Origin: Balanoglossus misakiensis
Taxonomy: Eukaryota; Hemichordata
Length of the DNA stretch: 64,000 nt
Direction of reading: 5' to 3'
Assembly: GCA_040954595.2 (NCBI GenBank)
Contig: CM082578.2
Coordinates: 1,240,001-1,304,000 of the forward strand
Part shown: in pieces, positions 45,547 through 57,150 of the stretch
Position numbering within the stretch: position 1 is the first letter of the stretch
How the letters are laid out: every line of letters starts with the position of its first letter
The notes under the pieces: generated by a model
What the model saw: only the letters and a program-made list of their open reading frames with translations
What the model was told of the DNA's origin: nothing
Database searches by the model: none
Position numbers and translations under genes: made by a program

Positions 45547-45780
45547 CAAATGGCTGAATTTCATAATTGGATTTCATAATTTTGCCGTAATTCAGTTATG
45601 AAATGTGGAGAAACTCAGCAGACCAACTTTGCACCGTTATTATTCATTTTGGATTTGTTTCTCTCCTGCTAACAAAAGTGTGCTCTCACCTTATGGCATG
45701 AACATGCATTGAATTCTGAGGAAAAGGGGATTAATACTTGAGTGTATTTACAAAGACAAACAAGCTCACTGGTAGCATTT

Positions 45781-45893
45781 AAAGGGGAAGTCCGGTTCAG
45801 CTACATAATTGGGTAGCTTTGAGGTCATTCTTTCAGAAAAAAACATTGTGTAGAAATTATGCATAAATCAGCTGAACAGTACTTCCCTTTTAA
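45781..45893. mobile_element. Short hairpin element (AAAGGGGAAGT ends)
   Basis: AAAGGGGAAGTCCGGTTCAGCT at the left and AGCTGAACAGTACTTCCCTTT at the right are complementary over about 20 bases. The middle contains GGTAGCTTTGAGGTCA, which recurs at about 40915-40932. Confidence 0.65.
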
Positions 45894-46189
45894 TATTTCC
45901 AAGCAAGGCAATTGGTTTACTGCAACAATTATTACTTTGAAAACACAGTGTAAAACAACAATCATGATATACCGGTAAATGTTACTTTAATAGATAGTCA
46001 TACTTATATAAGCATGACTGTCTATGTTGGTCTGTAAGTTGTATTTGAAAGAAAAGTTTCATGTACGAATAGTACGAAGATTGACATTTAGTGTTCTATG
46101 TAATGGCTATAGTTTGTCATTCTATAAAAACATATATTAATTTGTGTGTACTTCACCAATATTCTCTTCTTATTCCTAATCTTGTACAG

Positions 46190-46408
46190 CCGTGACGTGT
46201 ATTGTACCCAACATTTCCAACCCAATCCCTATTCCAAATCCACGTGAAGGATCCCTAGTCTGGAACATAGAGGAAACTGGTGATATTCTGGTGGAGTTCA
46301 ATAGCACCATTACATTCTATTGTTTGGAGGGTTTTCAACTGAATGGACAGTCCACTCTGTTGTGTACAGTGGAAGGCCAGTATGATGCGGACTTTCCAAC
46401 TTGCACAC
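46190..46408 (+). CDS. CCP/sushi domain 5 exon
   Basis: AVTCIVPNISNPIPIPNPRE, then ITFYCLEGFQLNGQSTLLC and YDADFPTCT. It is a CCP domain with a longer first loop and lacks the usual Trp before the last Cys, where YDADFPTC stands. Frame intact, phase 1 at both ends. Confidence 0.85.
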
Positions 46409-46486
46409 GTAAGTCAATATTTTTTTTTTTAATCAGAAAACCTTGATATTATTATACATCTGGCATCGAGAACAATAGAATTTGGC

Positions 46487-46610
46487 GTATGGAAGTTGTG
46501 TGTGGTTGAACGTTGATTCACTACATATCTACATGTAGAATAACACAAACGGTGTCTTGTATTAAATATAATTAATGGAAAAAGGGCAGCGAGAGAGAGA
46601 CTTTGTCCCT
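46487..46610. mobile_element. Partial family A hairpin MITE
   Basis: Only the right half is present: AAGTTGTGTGTGGTTGAACG through GAGAGAGACTTTGTCCCT, ending before TAAA. Confidence 0.8.
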
Positions 46611-46676
46611 TAAAAAGTGATTACAGATTTATCCCAGGCTCTTCCTTCAACTCAACTCTACGTGTATTTTCTACAG

Positions 46677-46871
46677 CTGCTGTCTGCAGTGAACCAGAGA
46701 GTATTGATCATGGCAGCTACGAGGTCAACGATCCCAACTACAACTATCAGAGTGAAGTGACCTATAGTTGTGACATTGGATACAACTTATATGGTAGCCA
46801 TGTCAGAGTGTGTACCTACAGCAGTCAAGATGGTGATTACCGATGGAATTCCTCTCCTCCTGTCTGTCAAC
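46677..46871 (+). CDS. CCP/sushi domain 6 exon
   Basis: AAVCSEPESIDHGSYEVNDP, then EVTYSCDIGYNLYGSHVRVC and DYRWNSSPPVCQ: complete CCP with Trp and all four Cys. No lesion. Confidence 0.9.
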
Positions 46872-46945
46872 GTAAGTAACAGGAATGAATAATGCTATAC
46901 CTTATATTCCTTAGAATTCTTTTGCATTCAATAGATTGCAATACG

Positions 46946-47100
46946 CATTAAAGTTATGTAGCACTCTTTGATCAACAGTTGACACTACAGCATGAGCTTT
47001 CGGGAACATGTAGTCCCCTTCTTCAGATGCACTCGTGGAAGATTCCAAGCTCATGCTGTAATTTCAACTGTTGATCAAAGAGTGCTACATAACTTTAATG
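46946..47100. mobile_element. Hairpin MITE of about 155 bp
   Basis: CATTAAAGTTATGTAGCACT and the bases that follow (to about 46985) are matched in reverse complement up to 47100, with a loop of about 60 bases. Confidence 0.8.
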
Positions 47101-47245
47101 CATATTGTACCGAAGATCACCACGGCAAAACTCTGAATTGTCATTCTATAGATTCTATCATTTCTATAGAATTCAATAGAAACAGGCTTCAATACTTCAA
47201 AGAAAATATGTGCGCTATATAAGAACTCACTATTATTATTTCTAG

Positions 47246-47426
47246 GTGTTGACTGTGGTTTGTTGACTGCGATTGAAGATGGCTCATGGGAATAGTGATG
47301 GCACTTGGTATGATAGTGTTGCTACACTCCAGTGTAACATGGCATATGAAGCACTTGGTAACACCAGGAGATATTGCACTGAAGATGGAACATGGAATGG
47401 CACCAGACCAAGATGTGTTGCTCAGG
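47246..47426 (+). pseudogene. CCP/sushi domain 7 exon, frameshifted
   Basis: The entering frame reads GVDCGLLTAIEDGSWE and hits TAG at 47294. The rest of the domain, HGNSDGTWYDSVATLQC through DGTWNGTRPRCVAQ, continues in another frame that begins at about 47280 and matches the exit phase. Both halves together contain a normal CCP cysteine set, so one small indel near 47280 broke the exon. Confidence 0.8.
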
Positions 47427-47842
47427 GTAACGTAGAAAAGAATATTTCTTTCAGAGAAGCAATCACTTCTGTTTGATAATAGTTATACTCTGATGAAATT
47501 CATGACATTCACACACAATGTGTTGTTTGAATACAGTGTAAAATGGGGAATTTTTGGGCCAGAAATTTTCGCAATATCAAAAAAGGCGACTGTTACACTT
47601 CGACTACTACTTTTTCACTTTCTTGTATTTCACTGCATCGTTATTTCCGAAAAACATTTTAAGCAACTTCGAAAACTACATACAAATATATAGATGTCCA
47701 TAGAAATTATTTAAACTTATATAGAAATTCAAAAGGCTAATGAATTCTGTAGAATGATGTATATAGAATGTTTTTGTAAGGAATGACTTCTGTCTGAGTT
47801 GATGATTTAATATTGATAAGATACTTTGCTTCTTGACCTCAG

Positions 47843-48022
47843 GAGAATGTCAAGATCCTGGTACACCAGTCAACGGTCAGAGACATGGCAATGATTTCGA
47901 CATTGGTTCTATAGTGTCATTCAGTTGTGACTATGGATTCACACCAAGCCATCCAAACCCTTTGATGTGTGAAGGAGATGTTGTGACTGTGTTGCCAACA
48001 ACACCTTCTACTACAACTACTG
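47843..48022 (+). CDS. CCP/sushi domain 8 (shortened) leading into Thr-rich sequence
   Basis: GECQDPGTPVNGQRHGNDFD, then IVSFSCDYGFTPSHPNPLMC are the first three Cys of a CCP domain. The expected last strand with Trp and Cys is replaced by VVTVLPTTPSTTTTG. The exon therefore forms the transition from the CCP array to the mucin-like region. Frame and phase are intact. Confidence 0.85.
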
Positions 48023-48231
48023 GTGTGTATATACTGTTGTTATAAACATCGTGGTGTGCTGAAACAGTACCGTGATAACTTCTATGTTCATGTAGTGTGA
48101 TATATGGAGAAATGGTTCAGAATGCCCGCTTCCAAAACAACAGAGAGGCTTTAAAAGCTATTTGAATGTTGAAGTGAAACTTGATAAACAGAATTCAATC
48201 AGCATAACCTCTATTGCCTCCATTGTCATAG

Positions 48232-48531
48232 AAACGGAAACGGTCACAGACATGTCAACTGCAGAGCTTGGGACGACAGAAATGGATGGAACTGATAGAG
48301 CGGCAACAGAAGAGGAAGAAGTGACCACATTGCGGATGAAAATCTCCACAGCAGCTGCAGACACAGATGTTATGAGAACCACCAAGAGAGCACAGACAGA
48401 TGACATGGTAACCACAACGGCAGAAGTACACACAGATGATGTGGCAACCACGGCGACAAAAGTACACACAGATGATTTGGTAACCACGACGGCAAGAGTA
48501 CACACTGATGCTTAAACAAGAGATGCAACAG
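48232..48531 (+). pseudogene. Mucin-like Thr/Ser-rich exon with in-frame stop
   Basis: After the acceptor CTCCATTGTCATAG, the phase-1 exon codes ETETVTDMSTAELGTTEMDG and then a 12-residue repeat: VTTTAEVHTDD, ATTATKVHTDD, VTTTARVHTDA. A TAA at 48513-48515 falls inside the exon, which then continues TRDAT to the donor GTACGT. The dense Thr suggests O-glycosylation and an extended stalk. The stop is one of several lesions in the locus. Confidence 0.7.
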
Positions 48532-49132
48532 GTACGTCAAGTACAAACATCCACTGAATATCTGAAAACAATATGACAAGTTTACTTTACAGATGTCCTC
48601 TCAGTGGAAGTGATAGTATCTCATTTCTTTTAATTGTGGATTTTTGGTTTCTCATTTGTTAGCATAATGAAAAGCTGTATAATACAGGGGTCACCATGCT
48701 TGAATTTAGTCATGGCCTTGTGTAGTTGAAAAACAAACAAACAGCTGAGTCAGCATTTCTTCACCCAAAAACATTTAACGATATTTATCTCTGAATAGAC
48801 TGTGGTGACCATACAATTTTATTTGACCAATGAATTTATTTTCATTTAACTGAGCTAAATTGTCATGAAAATGACAATAGTAGTGAGTTTATATCAATCT
48901 AATCCCATGCGAAGAGACAAATGTGCACGAATTTGCGCAGTTTACAAGTTTACGTTCTGTGTGTACATCAGTAATAGGTTGTGTAGCAAAATGTAGCAAT
49001 AACATCCAAATTCCATTCCAGTCAAGTTATTTATCATATAGTTATATTAAATAATTGATATTAAATAATCATTAGTGAGATCTATGGAATCTCACATATT
49101 TTAATGCAGAATGACTTGATTTCCATATGCAG

Positions 49133-49291
49133 GTTATGAGGCGCCATCAACGCAGGCAATCACTGTGACTGAAAGTAAACCAACGACAGATTCAGATAAA
49201 GAATTTACAACATCTGAAACTACTAGTGCACCACTTTCAACTAAAATATCAACAACAAAACCATTGACACCTTCTCATGATGTATCAACAG
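49133..49291 (+). CDS. Mucin-like linker exon of expansin module 1
   Basis: GYEAPSTQAITVTESKPTTD, then TSETTSAPLSTKISTTKPLT, ending PSHDVSTG: a Thr/Ser/Pro-rich stalk with phase-1 borders. Its end (TKISTTKPLTPSHDVSTG) closely matches the end of the second mucin exon (TKISTTKPVTPSHDVTTG, to 54953), showing that both belong to a duplicated module. Confidence 0.8.
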
Positions 49292-49579
49292 GTAATTATA
49301 CTGTGTATTCGTATAATTCGTATTCATATCAGTATTTGTCCTTTTATTGCCACAATTTAAGAAAGGAATATATTTTGTGGCAGAGAAATAGTAAATACTT
49401 AATACCGTATACCAGTATATCTAATTTTTTACATTGGCAATATGGAGCAAGAAACATAGCATAGCGCTAGTCAAGTCTTGCCCCATTGTCACATATATAG
49501 TAATATACATTGCAATTACTGAACAATATTATGGCTTCTGCTGAATGTGTGTGTGTACCGATAAACTGTGCATATTGAC

Positions 49580-49740
49580 TGGCAGTGAGGGCAACAGCAT
49601 ACATTTGTTTCCCTAAGGGACTGTGAGTCAACCCAGAACAGTCTGTTTTTAGAGGCTGAAGGCCGATGGAAACAGATTGTTTTGGGGGTAATTTGCATTC
49701 CCGAGGGGACACAAACGTATGCTGTTATCCGAACATGGCT
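49580..49740. mobile_element. Hairpin element
   Basis: GGCAACAGCATACATTTGTTTCCCTAAGGG-type left arm (about 49590-49650) pairs with about 49666-49730. The ends are not sharply defined. Confidence 0.55.
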
Positions 49741-49987
49741 AGTCGATATGTGTTTCAGTATCAGAAAGCAGCACAAATCAGGAAATTTCTCTGCTGTACA
49801 TCATCAATTGGTCTTCATTGTAGATGGTATATCACCACTGTACAAGGTCCCATACCTGTAAATAAATGATAAAAGCTTACACACAAACACATTTCACCAG
49901 ATTAGAAAATGTACCACACAAACCCATTTTAGGATATTAACTCTTCTTGCAGCAAAGAATATCTTGCTTGTGTTGTTGATTTTACAG

Positions 49988-52900
49988 TCAGTAGAGATTG
50001 TGGAACCTTTGAGACTTTTGTAAACGCAACTTGTGAGAAGTACATTGAGTCACCAACTGATGGTACCTGTTCATTTGGAACATTCTACACAAGTATGGTT
50101 GCTGGTATGGACAATTTTCAAGATTCACATGTAAGTATACTATAAAGTTAGTTCTTGAAAGTCTATGTACCGGTAAATGTTTGGCTCCAGTGTCAATACT
50201 GACCAGATTGTCTCCAATTTCTCATTGTGATTTGTAACATTGTTATGAATGATTTTATTTTGTCTTGTTTTATGTGTTGCACTGTATTTTTTTAAATTTC
50301 TCACCCAAGATTGATTTAATCACTAAATGTACTTGAAAAAAACTGCATACTGTAGTATTTCCAGTGTTGTCTAAAGGAGTTTTTTGGTTTGTGTAATTGC
50401 AGGTTTGCGGGCAATGCCTGAACGTGATTGGTTCAAATGATGTATCTGTAGTTGTCCGGGTAACAGACATGTGCATGTACCCGTACTGCATTAGTGATGA
50501 AGATGGTCTGGTTCTAAGTCAGGATGCTTACAACATCTTGTCAGATGGTGAAAGTCCTTCATCTCTTCTTGTATCCTACTCAGTTGTTGCCTGTCCTGAG
50601 GATGTCTCTATCAAGTTCAAGGTTTGTGAAACAACACAATTATTCACTAATTTAGATACCCTTTTCTTTAATTGCTACTTAAAAGTAAATATTCACCTGT
50701 AGTTGTCACATCACTGCAAAATTGTTTGAAACCTCACTAGCCACATTTTAAATAGTATTTGTAAGATTGAAGTTAAAATTGTCAGGAGTGGTCCATCTGT
50801 TTCTTTACTGGAAGTTTAGATCTCTTGGAAATCAAACCAGTCTCAACTGATTTGGACTAGGGCAGATCCAGTGGGGACTAGGACATTGACAATAATGTGT
50901 TGCTCTATAAACCCTGTGCAGCCCAGCGCGCCCTCAGACGTCCAATATCGGAGAAACCAAATCGTCCGTAAACGTCCGATGATTCCAGAACATCGGGCGA
51001 TTCAAAAAGTGTGGGATACGTAACGGTTTCCTGTGAAATACGTGTTATCTTTTTCTAATGACGTATTAAACATATGATAGGCTCCCATTTCCCGCCAAGA
51101 AAATATCATGTGACCATTTGAACTTTTGCCCCTATCAACGATTGAAATCTCCAGGGACGCGCTGCCAACTATTTTTAGACAAATTATTCACGTCTTCTGA
51201 ATATATAAATATCGGGAATTGTGACAGGAAAGTTATCAGGTTATGGATCCTGGAAGAGCAAATGCCGAAATTATGAGAATATTTCTAGAAGACGATGATG
51301 ACGAAGAAGAATTTTTAGGGTTTGAAAATATCGAAACAGCGAGCGACATCGATGTTCGCGAGCTCGATGAAGCCCTGTGTGAAGTTTTGAATTTTGAGAC
51401 GGTCGCCGATGAATTGCAACCGGAAGTACCGGACGATTTACGCAACATCCCCTGGTCATCGGACCTCGAGGGTTTTGATTTGCCTCCGTTTCTTGTTGCG
51501 GAATCTGGTCCGAACCACCGTTTAGAAGTGGGTGCGCAGCCAGTGCAGTTTTTCCAGCAGTTGATTCCCCAATACTTCATGCAACAACTTGCCGACGAGA
51601 CGAACCGGTATGCTGCACAATGTCAACAAGTCCGTGGACCAGATAAGTATTGGCATGAAACGAAGCCGGACGAAATACGGGCTTTTATTGCTGTGAATAT
51701 TTTGATGGGAATTCACTCTTTGCCGGAGGTTAATGATTATTGGTCCACTGATGACAGATTGCAGGTACCAGGAATCGCAAAGATCATGCCAAAGAACAGA
51801 TATAAGAAACTATGCCAGTACTTTCATGTAAACAATAATGACCTTGATTTGCCCCGAGATGACCCCGATCGCGATCGTATGTTTAAAATCCGGCCGCTGT
51901 TAGACATCATTCACCTGTCGTTTCCTGCTAATTATGTGCCATTTCGAGAGCTGTCAATTGACGAGGCCATGGTCAGATTCAAAGGACACAGCTACATGAT
52001 ACAATACATGCCGGCAAAACCAGTCAAGTGGGGATTCAAGATCTGGATGATTGCCTGCCCCCGTACCGGCTACTGCCTCAACCTTGCCCCATATACGGGA
52101 AAGAAGGACGGACAGGTTGCACAGAAAGGGCTAGGATATTCCGTGGTGTGGAATCTTTCTCACATGTACCATAACATGGGACATATTTTATTCTTTGACA
52201 ACTTTTTTAGTTCAGCCAGACTGGCTTTGGATTTACTCGGGGAGGGGACATTTTGCTGTGGCACTGTTCGGCCGAACAGAGTGGGTTTCCCTGCAGACCT
52301 CCGCAACGTCAAGCTGGGCTTGAACCAGTCGGCAGTTCGCCAGTTTGGGAAGTTGGTTGCGACGTCATGGGTTGACAAGCGCACGGTGAATACTCTGTCA
52401 ACATCATCACAACCAGAGTCAACCACTGTGAGGCGGAGAGGTGGAGAAATTTCCTGCCCGAAGAGTGTCATCCAGTACAACCTGTTCATGGGAGGAGTGG
52501 ATTTGTCTGATCAACTGGCAACTTATTATCCACTCGGCGGCAAGCATTACAAATACTGGAAATATCTATTCTGGTCCATCATGAATAGAGCTATTTGTAA
52601 TGCTTGGATCATGTATAAAGTTGCTAATACACCATCCCCAAAGCAACGATACAGGCAAAAAGATTTCCGCCTTGACCTTGCTACGCAGTTGGTAGCAGGA
52701 TTCAGTGGCAGGAAACGACCTGGTCCTCCGCCGGCTGTTCCAGTTCTTCTGCCAGCATCGATCTCCGCGGAAAACCTACCAAGCCCTGACCTGGTGCGGC
52801 TGGAGAATGCCAGAGGCAAGAAGAACTGTGTGCTATGTGCTCAACTGGGAAAGAGAGCAAAGTCTGGAAGAGGAATACAGACATCGTGGATGTGTGCCAA

Positions 52901-53774
52901 GTGTAAGGTGGCTCTGTGTAAAGTTGACTGCTTCATCAGGTACCACGCCGTTCAGCTGACTGGCACCGGACGTTAATGCCAGTGACTGTGTGTTGACAGC
53001 CAAAACTGTAAAGGAACTAATGGATTGTAAATAGACTGTATATACGTTTTTATAATTATGTTTTATTCGAAGTTGTTGAAACTGAAAAGTGTTTAAAATT
53101 CGCCCCCAACAGTTCATACAGGTAAAGTGTAATTGAATTTATTTGCTTTCATTTTCATTTTAGCATCATTTGAAAGCATATTTTTTTAGCTTTCATATAA
53201 ATATTTGTTGCTATAGTCAATTTTTAGCTCATTTTTTGTTATATTGAATAAAAGAAATCACTGTCAGTCATTGAATAATATTTTCTAATTTGAGTGGAAA
53301 GTTCTGGTCTCCACTGTGTATTGTTATGCAAATGAGCTGGGCTGCATAGGGTTAATTTCAAAATATTATGACCGACTAGGGACTGTCATTCATTTTTTGA
53401 GTGTACCACATTTTGATTGATTGATTTGTTGATTTAGTTTGCAGAGAGCATTTCTGCATCATTCAGCTTATTAATATTGGATCATCGTTACCCTGTCACC
53501 ACTGTGGAAGTCCACACAACTGGTCCCTGGATTACTCTAGACAGACTCAGTGATAACTTATTTGAACCACCCATTGGTTCTGGTGATATACAAGCCCCTC
53601 TCAATGTCAAGGTCTATTCGGTGTCTGGTAAAATTAACTACAGGGTTAGAGAGTTTCATTTTGGTGGGATTATTGACACCTCCAAGCAATTTCAACATTG
53701 TGAGGATGATGAGCTTGAAGTTACTACACTTCCAGACTTTGGAATAGTTACAACAATCGAGAGTACGCTTGAAG
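49988..53774 (+). CDS. Expansin-like module 1: double-psi beta-barrel plus CBM63-like domain
   Basis: Three exons. 49988-50130 codes SRDCGTFETFVNATCEKY and CSFGTFYTSMVAGMDNFQD. 50403-50621 codes VCGQCLNVIGSNDVSVVVRV, TDMCMYPYC and SLLVSYSVVACP. 53438-53774 codes FAESISASFSLLILDHRYPV, TTVEVHTTGPWITLDRLSDN and further strands. The first two show the GTFY, CGxC, V-x-V-x-D-x-C landmarks of the expansin/RlpA double-psi barrel. The third has the V-E-V...W-x-x-L-x-R...N-x-F pattern of the expansin C-terminal (CBM63) domain. Expansins loosen polysaccharide networks without hydrolysis; here the role is unknown, and binding of algal, bacterial or own polysaccharides is conceivable. All three exons are open. 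A complete piggyBac element sits in the second intron. Confidence 0.8.
51202..51209 (+). promoter_or_regulatory. TATA box of piggyBac transposase 1
   Basis: TATATAAA lies 34 bases before the transposase ATG, suggesting a very short 5' leader. Confidence 0.6.
51243..52976 (+). CDS. piggyBac transposase, intact (577 aa)
   Basis: Cut-and-paste transposase that excises at and inserts into TTAA. An acidic N-terminus (EDDDDEEEFLGFENIE) is followed by the DDE_Tnp_1_7 domain from about residue 90. Motifs include IRAFIAVNILMGIHSLPEVN and a DDD triad: D240 (LSIDEAMVRFKG), D319 (ILFFDNFFSS) and D420 (FMGGVDLSDQ). The C-terminus has the cross-brace Cys-rich domain (CVLC...MCAKCKVALCKVDC, about 535-575) that binds terminal repeats. 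Length is typical of the family, and no stop or frameshift is present. The start codon follows closely on a TATA box. It lies alone within its element and in the same orientation as the host gene. Confidence 0.95.
   Translation: MDPGRANAEIMRIFLEDDDDEEEFLGFENIETASDIDVRELDEALCEVLNFETVADELQPEVPDDLRNIPWSSDLEGFDLPPFLVAESGPNHRLEVGAQPVQFFQQLIPQYFMQQLADETNRYAAQCQQVRGPDKYWHETKPDEIRAFIAVNILMGIHSLPEVNDYWSTDDRLQVPGIAKIMPKNRYKKLCQYFHVNNNDLDLPRDDPDRDRMFKIRPLLDIIHLSFPANYVPFRELSIDEAMVRFKGHSYMIQYMPAKPVKWGFKIWMIACPRTGYCLNLAPYTGKKDGQVAQKGLGYSVVWNLSHMYHNMGHILFFDNFFSSARLALDLLGEGTFCCGTVRPNRVGFPADLRNVKLGLNQSAVRQFGKLVATSWVDKRTVNTLSTSSQPESTTVRRRGGEISCPKSVIQYNLFMGGVDLSDQLATYYPLGGKHYKYWKYLFWSIMNRAICNAWIMYKVANTPSPKQRYRQKDFRLDLATQLVAGFSGRKRPGPPPAVPVLLPASISAENLPSPDLVRLENARGKKNCVLCAQLGKRAKSGRGIQTSWMCAKCKVALCKVDCFIRYHAVQLTGTGR
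53247..53252 (+). terminator. Poly(A) signal of piggyBac element 1
   Basis: AATAAA about 270 bases past the transposase stop, still inside the element and followed by A/T-rich DNA. Confidence 0.5.
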
Positions 53775-53885
53775 GTCAGATTGTGTTTCAGTTTCATAGT
53801 TTAGGTCCCGTTTGGTATATACCAGTATACATGTATACTATACCATGGGACCTTATGGGATCAGTTTAGTCTGTCTGTATGTATG

Positions 53886-53975
53886 TACTGTAAAACGGGT
53901 TATTTTCGTGATGGGAAATTTGTTTGCGATATCAATGGAGGCAATTGTTATTATGCGAGGATTAATTTTTGCATT
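53886..53975. mobile_element. Partial family B hairpin MITE before the second mucin exon
   Basis: TACTGTAAAACGGGTTATTTTCG starts the copy, but its right half is missing and runs into the polypyrimidine tract of the acceptor at 54012. The full-length counterpart at 62215-62423 occupies the same relative place after module 2, so the MITE predates the module duplication. Confidence 0.75.
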
Positions 53976-54012
53976 TGCTTATTTTCTTCGTGTTTCATTT
54001 CTGCCAAAACAG

Positions 54013-54953
54013 ATGAGATGCAATCTACTCAGGAGGGTCCAACGACATTGCCTGGGTACATTACAACCCGGGGGCCTGAGACTGATTCCTTCACCAGTCG
54101 GTCTACAAGAACTGAAGTGACAAGTGGTACAACAGTTTCATCTGAAGAGATCACAACTGGTCTCCACTCGACCACCCATGTTATAGTCACAGATCAGGAT
54201 GAAGTCAGCTCAGCAATATCCGAGACTGTCACAACGTCAACTCTGTCAACAACAAGCGTCAATCCAACCATACTTTCAACAGTTGAAGATGAAGAAGACA
54301 CAACCACAGAAACAACATCAAGAACTGATATAGGCCCAACTGCAACAGATGTAACAAGTGCTGAAAGAGCAACTACTGATATCAAGCCTAACCCAACAAC
54401 AGTCGAGCCTGAAGTCACGCCTGATGTTACAGAATATGAAATCAGGTCAACAGAATCAAAGACAAGAATAGTAACAGATGTAGATACAAGTACATCCCTG
54501 CCTACAACTAGTGTCCAAGAACTGACCACCAAACGCACCGAATTTCAATCGAAATCTTCAGAACCACTTTCATCTAAAATATCAACAACAGAGTCTGCAA
54601 GTGTCAATCCAACCATACTTTCAACAGTTGAAGATGAAGAAGACACAACCACAGAGAGAACAGATATAGGCCCAACTGCAACAGATGTAACAAAAGTGCT
54701 CAAAGAGGAACAACTGACATCAAGCCTAACCCTACAACAGCTGAGCCAGTCACACCTGATGTTACAAAGTCTTTGACAACAGAATATGAAATCAGGTCAA
54801 CAGAATCCAAAACAAGTACATCCCTGCCTACAACTAGTGTCAAAGAACTGACCACCGAACGCACTGAATTTCAATCGAAATCTTCAGAACCACTTTCAAC
54901 AACTAAAATATCAACAACAAAACCAGTGACACCTTCTCATGATGTAACAACAG
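54013..54953 (+). pseudogene. Long mucin-like exon of module 2, frameshifted
   Basis: The phase-1 exon codes a Thr/Ser/Glu-rich stalk of about 310 residues, beginning DEMQSTQEGPTTLPGYITTR. An internal duplication repeats SVNPTILSTVEDEEDTTTE and RTDIGPTATDVT. In the second repeat, GTAACAAAAGTGCT near 54692 has two more A's than the first repeat's GTAACAAGTGCT. This shifts the frame to a stop at 54774-54776, while the original frame resumes as TTEYEIRSTESK to the donor at 54953. It is probably O-glycosylated if ever made. Confidence 0.8.
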
Positions 54954-57103
54954 GTAATTATACTACTTGTAAAAACTACGCATGTAAACTCATCTTGGGC
55001 AGCTAATGGTTGCCACAAAGAAAAAGGTCTTGTACACGTTGGTTGCAATTGCCAGCAACTGTCCAAATGCACACTATTTGGCTGAAATTCAGCAGAAGTA
55101 TACAAGTCATGGAGGTGAAGAAAAATACACCTGTTTTTCAAAAATCAGTATTGTTTATGACATATAACATGAAACCATCAATTTTTGTGCATAAATTAAG
55201 TTTTATGGTTGTGTGATTTTGATTGAACCCAAGATTACATATTGATTGAATATTAAATAATTTATCTTAATACTGGTGTTGTTGTTTTTGCAGTCAGTAA
55301 AGATTGTGATACCTTTGAGACTTTTGTAAACGCAACTTGTGAGAAGTACCGTGAGACACCAACTGATGGTACCTGTTCATTTGGAACATTTTACACAAGT
55401 ATGGTTGCTGGTATGGCCAATTTTCAAGATTCACATGTAAGTATAGATAACGTTAGTTCTGAAAGTCCTTGTACATGATTGGCTGTGATGTCAATACTGA
55501 CCAGATAGTCTCTCATTTTGAGTCATTGTGATTTGTAACAACTTTTGTTATGAATAATTTTATTTCATCGTGTTTGTCTAAGTTTGTGTGTTGCACTGTT
55601 TTTCTTTGAAATTTCCTCAGCTTAATTTGATTAAGCACTTAAACCAAAACCTGCAGTGTTGTCTAAAGAAGGAGTTAGTTGGTTTGTTGAAATAGTATAC
55701 ATGCATTTTGATACCTTCATGTGTGATTGCAGGTTTGTGGGCAATGCCTGAACGTGATTGGTTCAAATGATGCATCTGTAGTTGTCCGGGTAACAGACAT
55801 GTGCATGTACCCATACTGCATGATTGATGAAGATGGTCTGGTTCTAAGTGGGGATGCTTACAACATCTTGTCAGATGGTGAAAGTCCTTCATCTCTTCTT
55901 GTATCCTACTCAGTTGTTGCCTGTCCTGAGGATGTCTCTATCAAGTTCAAGGTTTGTGAAACAACACAAGTATTAACTAATTTAGATACCCTTGTCTTAA
56001 ATTGCTACTTAAAAGTAAATATTCACTTGTAGTTGTCTCATCACTGCAAAATTGTTTGAAACCTCACAAGCCATCTTCTTAACAGTATTTTTAACTCATG
56101 ATTGTCTATGGGGCCGAGCCTCAACGCATATACACAAACTTTGTGTGTGTGGACACAATGCTCTGAGTTTATCATAGGCAAATAGTGTCTCACATTTTTC
56201 TCTGTGTGAACCTGGTATGTGTCATTCATTTTGTGAGTGTATCACATATTGATTGATTGATTTGTTTATTTAGTTTGCAGAGAGCATTTCTGCATCATTC
56301 AGCTTATTAACCCTCTTGCTACCAGGGGTCAAAACCCGTTGGGCTGCCGACTCGTTACGAGACCGCCTCCTTTTCGGTGTATGTAGAATCCGGCATTCTA
56401 CACCCGCTGGATTACCAGGCTTTTTGCCTGAAAATTGGGTTTTTGGAGGGTCATTTTAGCTGCTTTTGAACGTGCTAGACTTCAAGTTTGGCACAGTCCC
56501 GTGTCGGCGGGACCTCAAACAACAATTAACCGGGTAAAAGTTGTGGGGTCATCGGGTTCGTTCCCCTGGGAGGGGAGCGTCTGTAAACGTCGTTTCGAGG
56601 CTTACTTTTACGAAAATAAAGTTAGTGTGTTAGTACACGCCACATCACGTCACAACAACGACACCATCAGTTATTAGTAGGGTACCCAGGGTGTACCGCC
56701 AGGGGTGTTCGGGCACCCCTTCCCCTGCCACTTTCCCGTAGGGTACGAGTTAGTTCGACACGTAATGCGAACGACTGGACACTGGCGCACAGTGTTCCGC
56801 TCTACAGCCGCCTGACAACGACTCATTCTCGCACACAAGACACACACGGACGTTGTGATAACGACACGTTGGTTAGTTACGCACAGTAGACAGACGTTCA
56901 TTACGGTGTTAATACGCTATAGTTTTTTACGGTACAGGGTTGTACCGACACGGTCACAGGTAACCCGCAAGTTCTGCAGGCCCCATTGCACCATTTCGGC
57001 CAGGGGCGAGTGTCGAACCGGACGACTATTTACACAAGACCCCCGTTACTGTGCATCATATTAGAGGGATTAACACCACCACAGGTTGCCTCATAAATAG
57101 CAC

Positions 57104-57109
57104 TTTATT
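57104..57109 (-). terminator. Candidate poly(A) signal of piggyBac transposase 2
   Basis: TTTATT here reads AATAAA on the minus strand, about 445 bases past the stop. If used, the transcript runs through the 180-base array. Confidence 0.4.
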
Positions 57110-57150
57110 TCCTAAAAAAGAGTGATTCGTGCACCGTTACAGTAACATCA

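Larger units (their letters stand above)
50912..53351 (+). mobile_element. Complete piggyBac element, about 2.44 kb
   Basis: Terminal inverted repeats CCCTGTGCAGCCCAGC (50912) and, in complement, CCCTATGCAGCCCAGC (ending 53351) differ at one of 16 positions. The right flank is TTAA (53352-53355), as required for piggyBac; the left flank reads TAAA (50908-50911), one base off. It contains one intact transposase gene with its own TATA box and poly(A) signal. It is intronic and would be spliced out of the host transcript. Confidence 0.9.
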
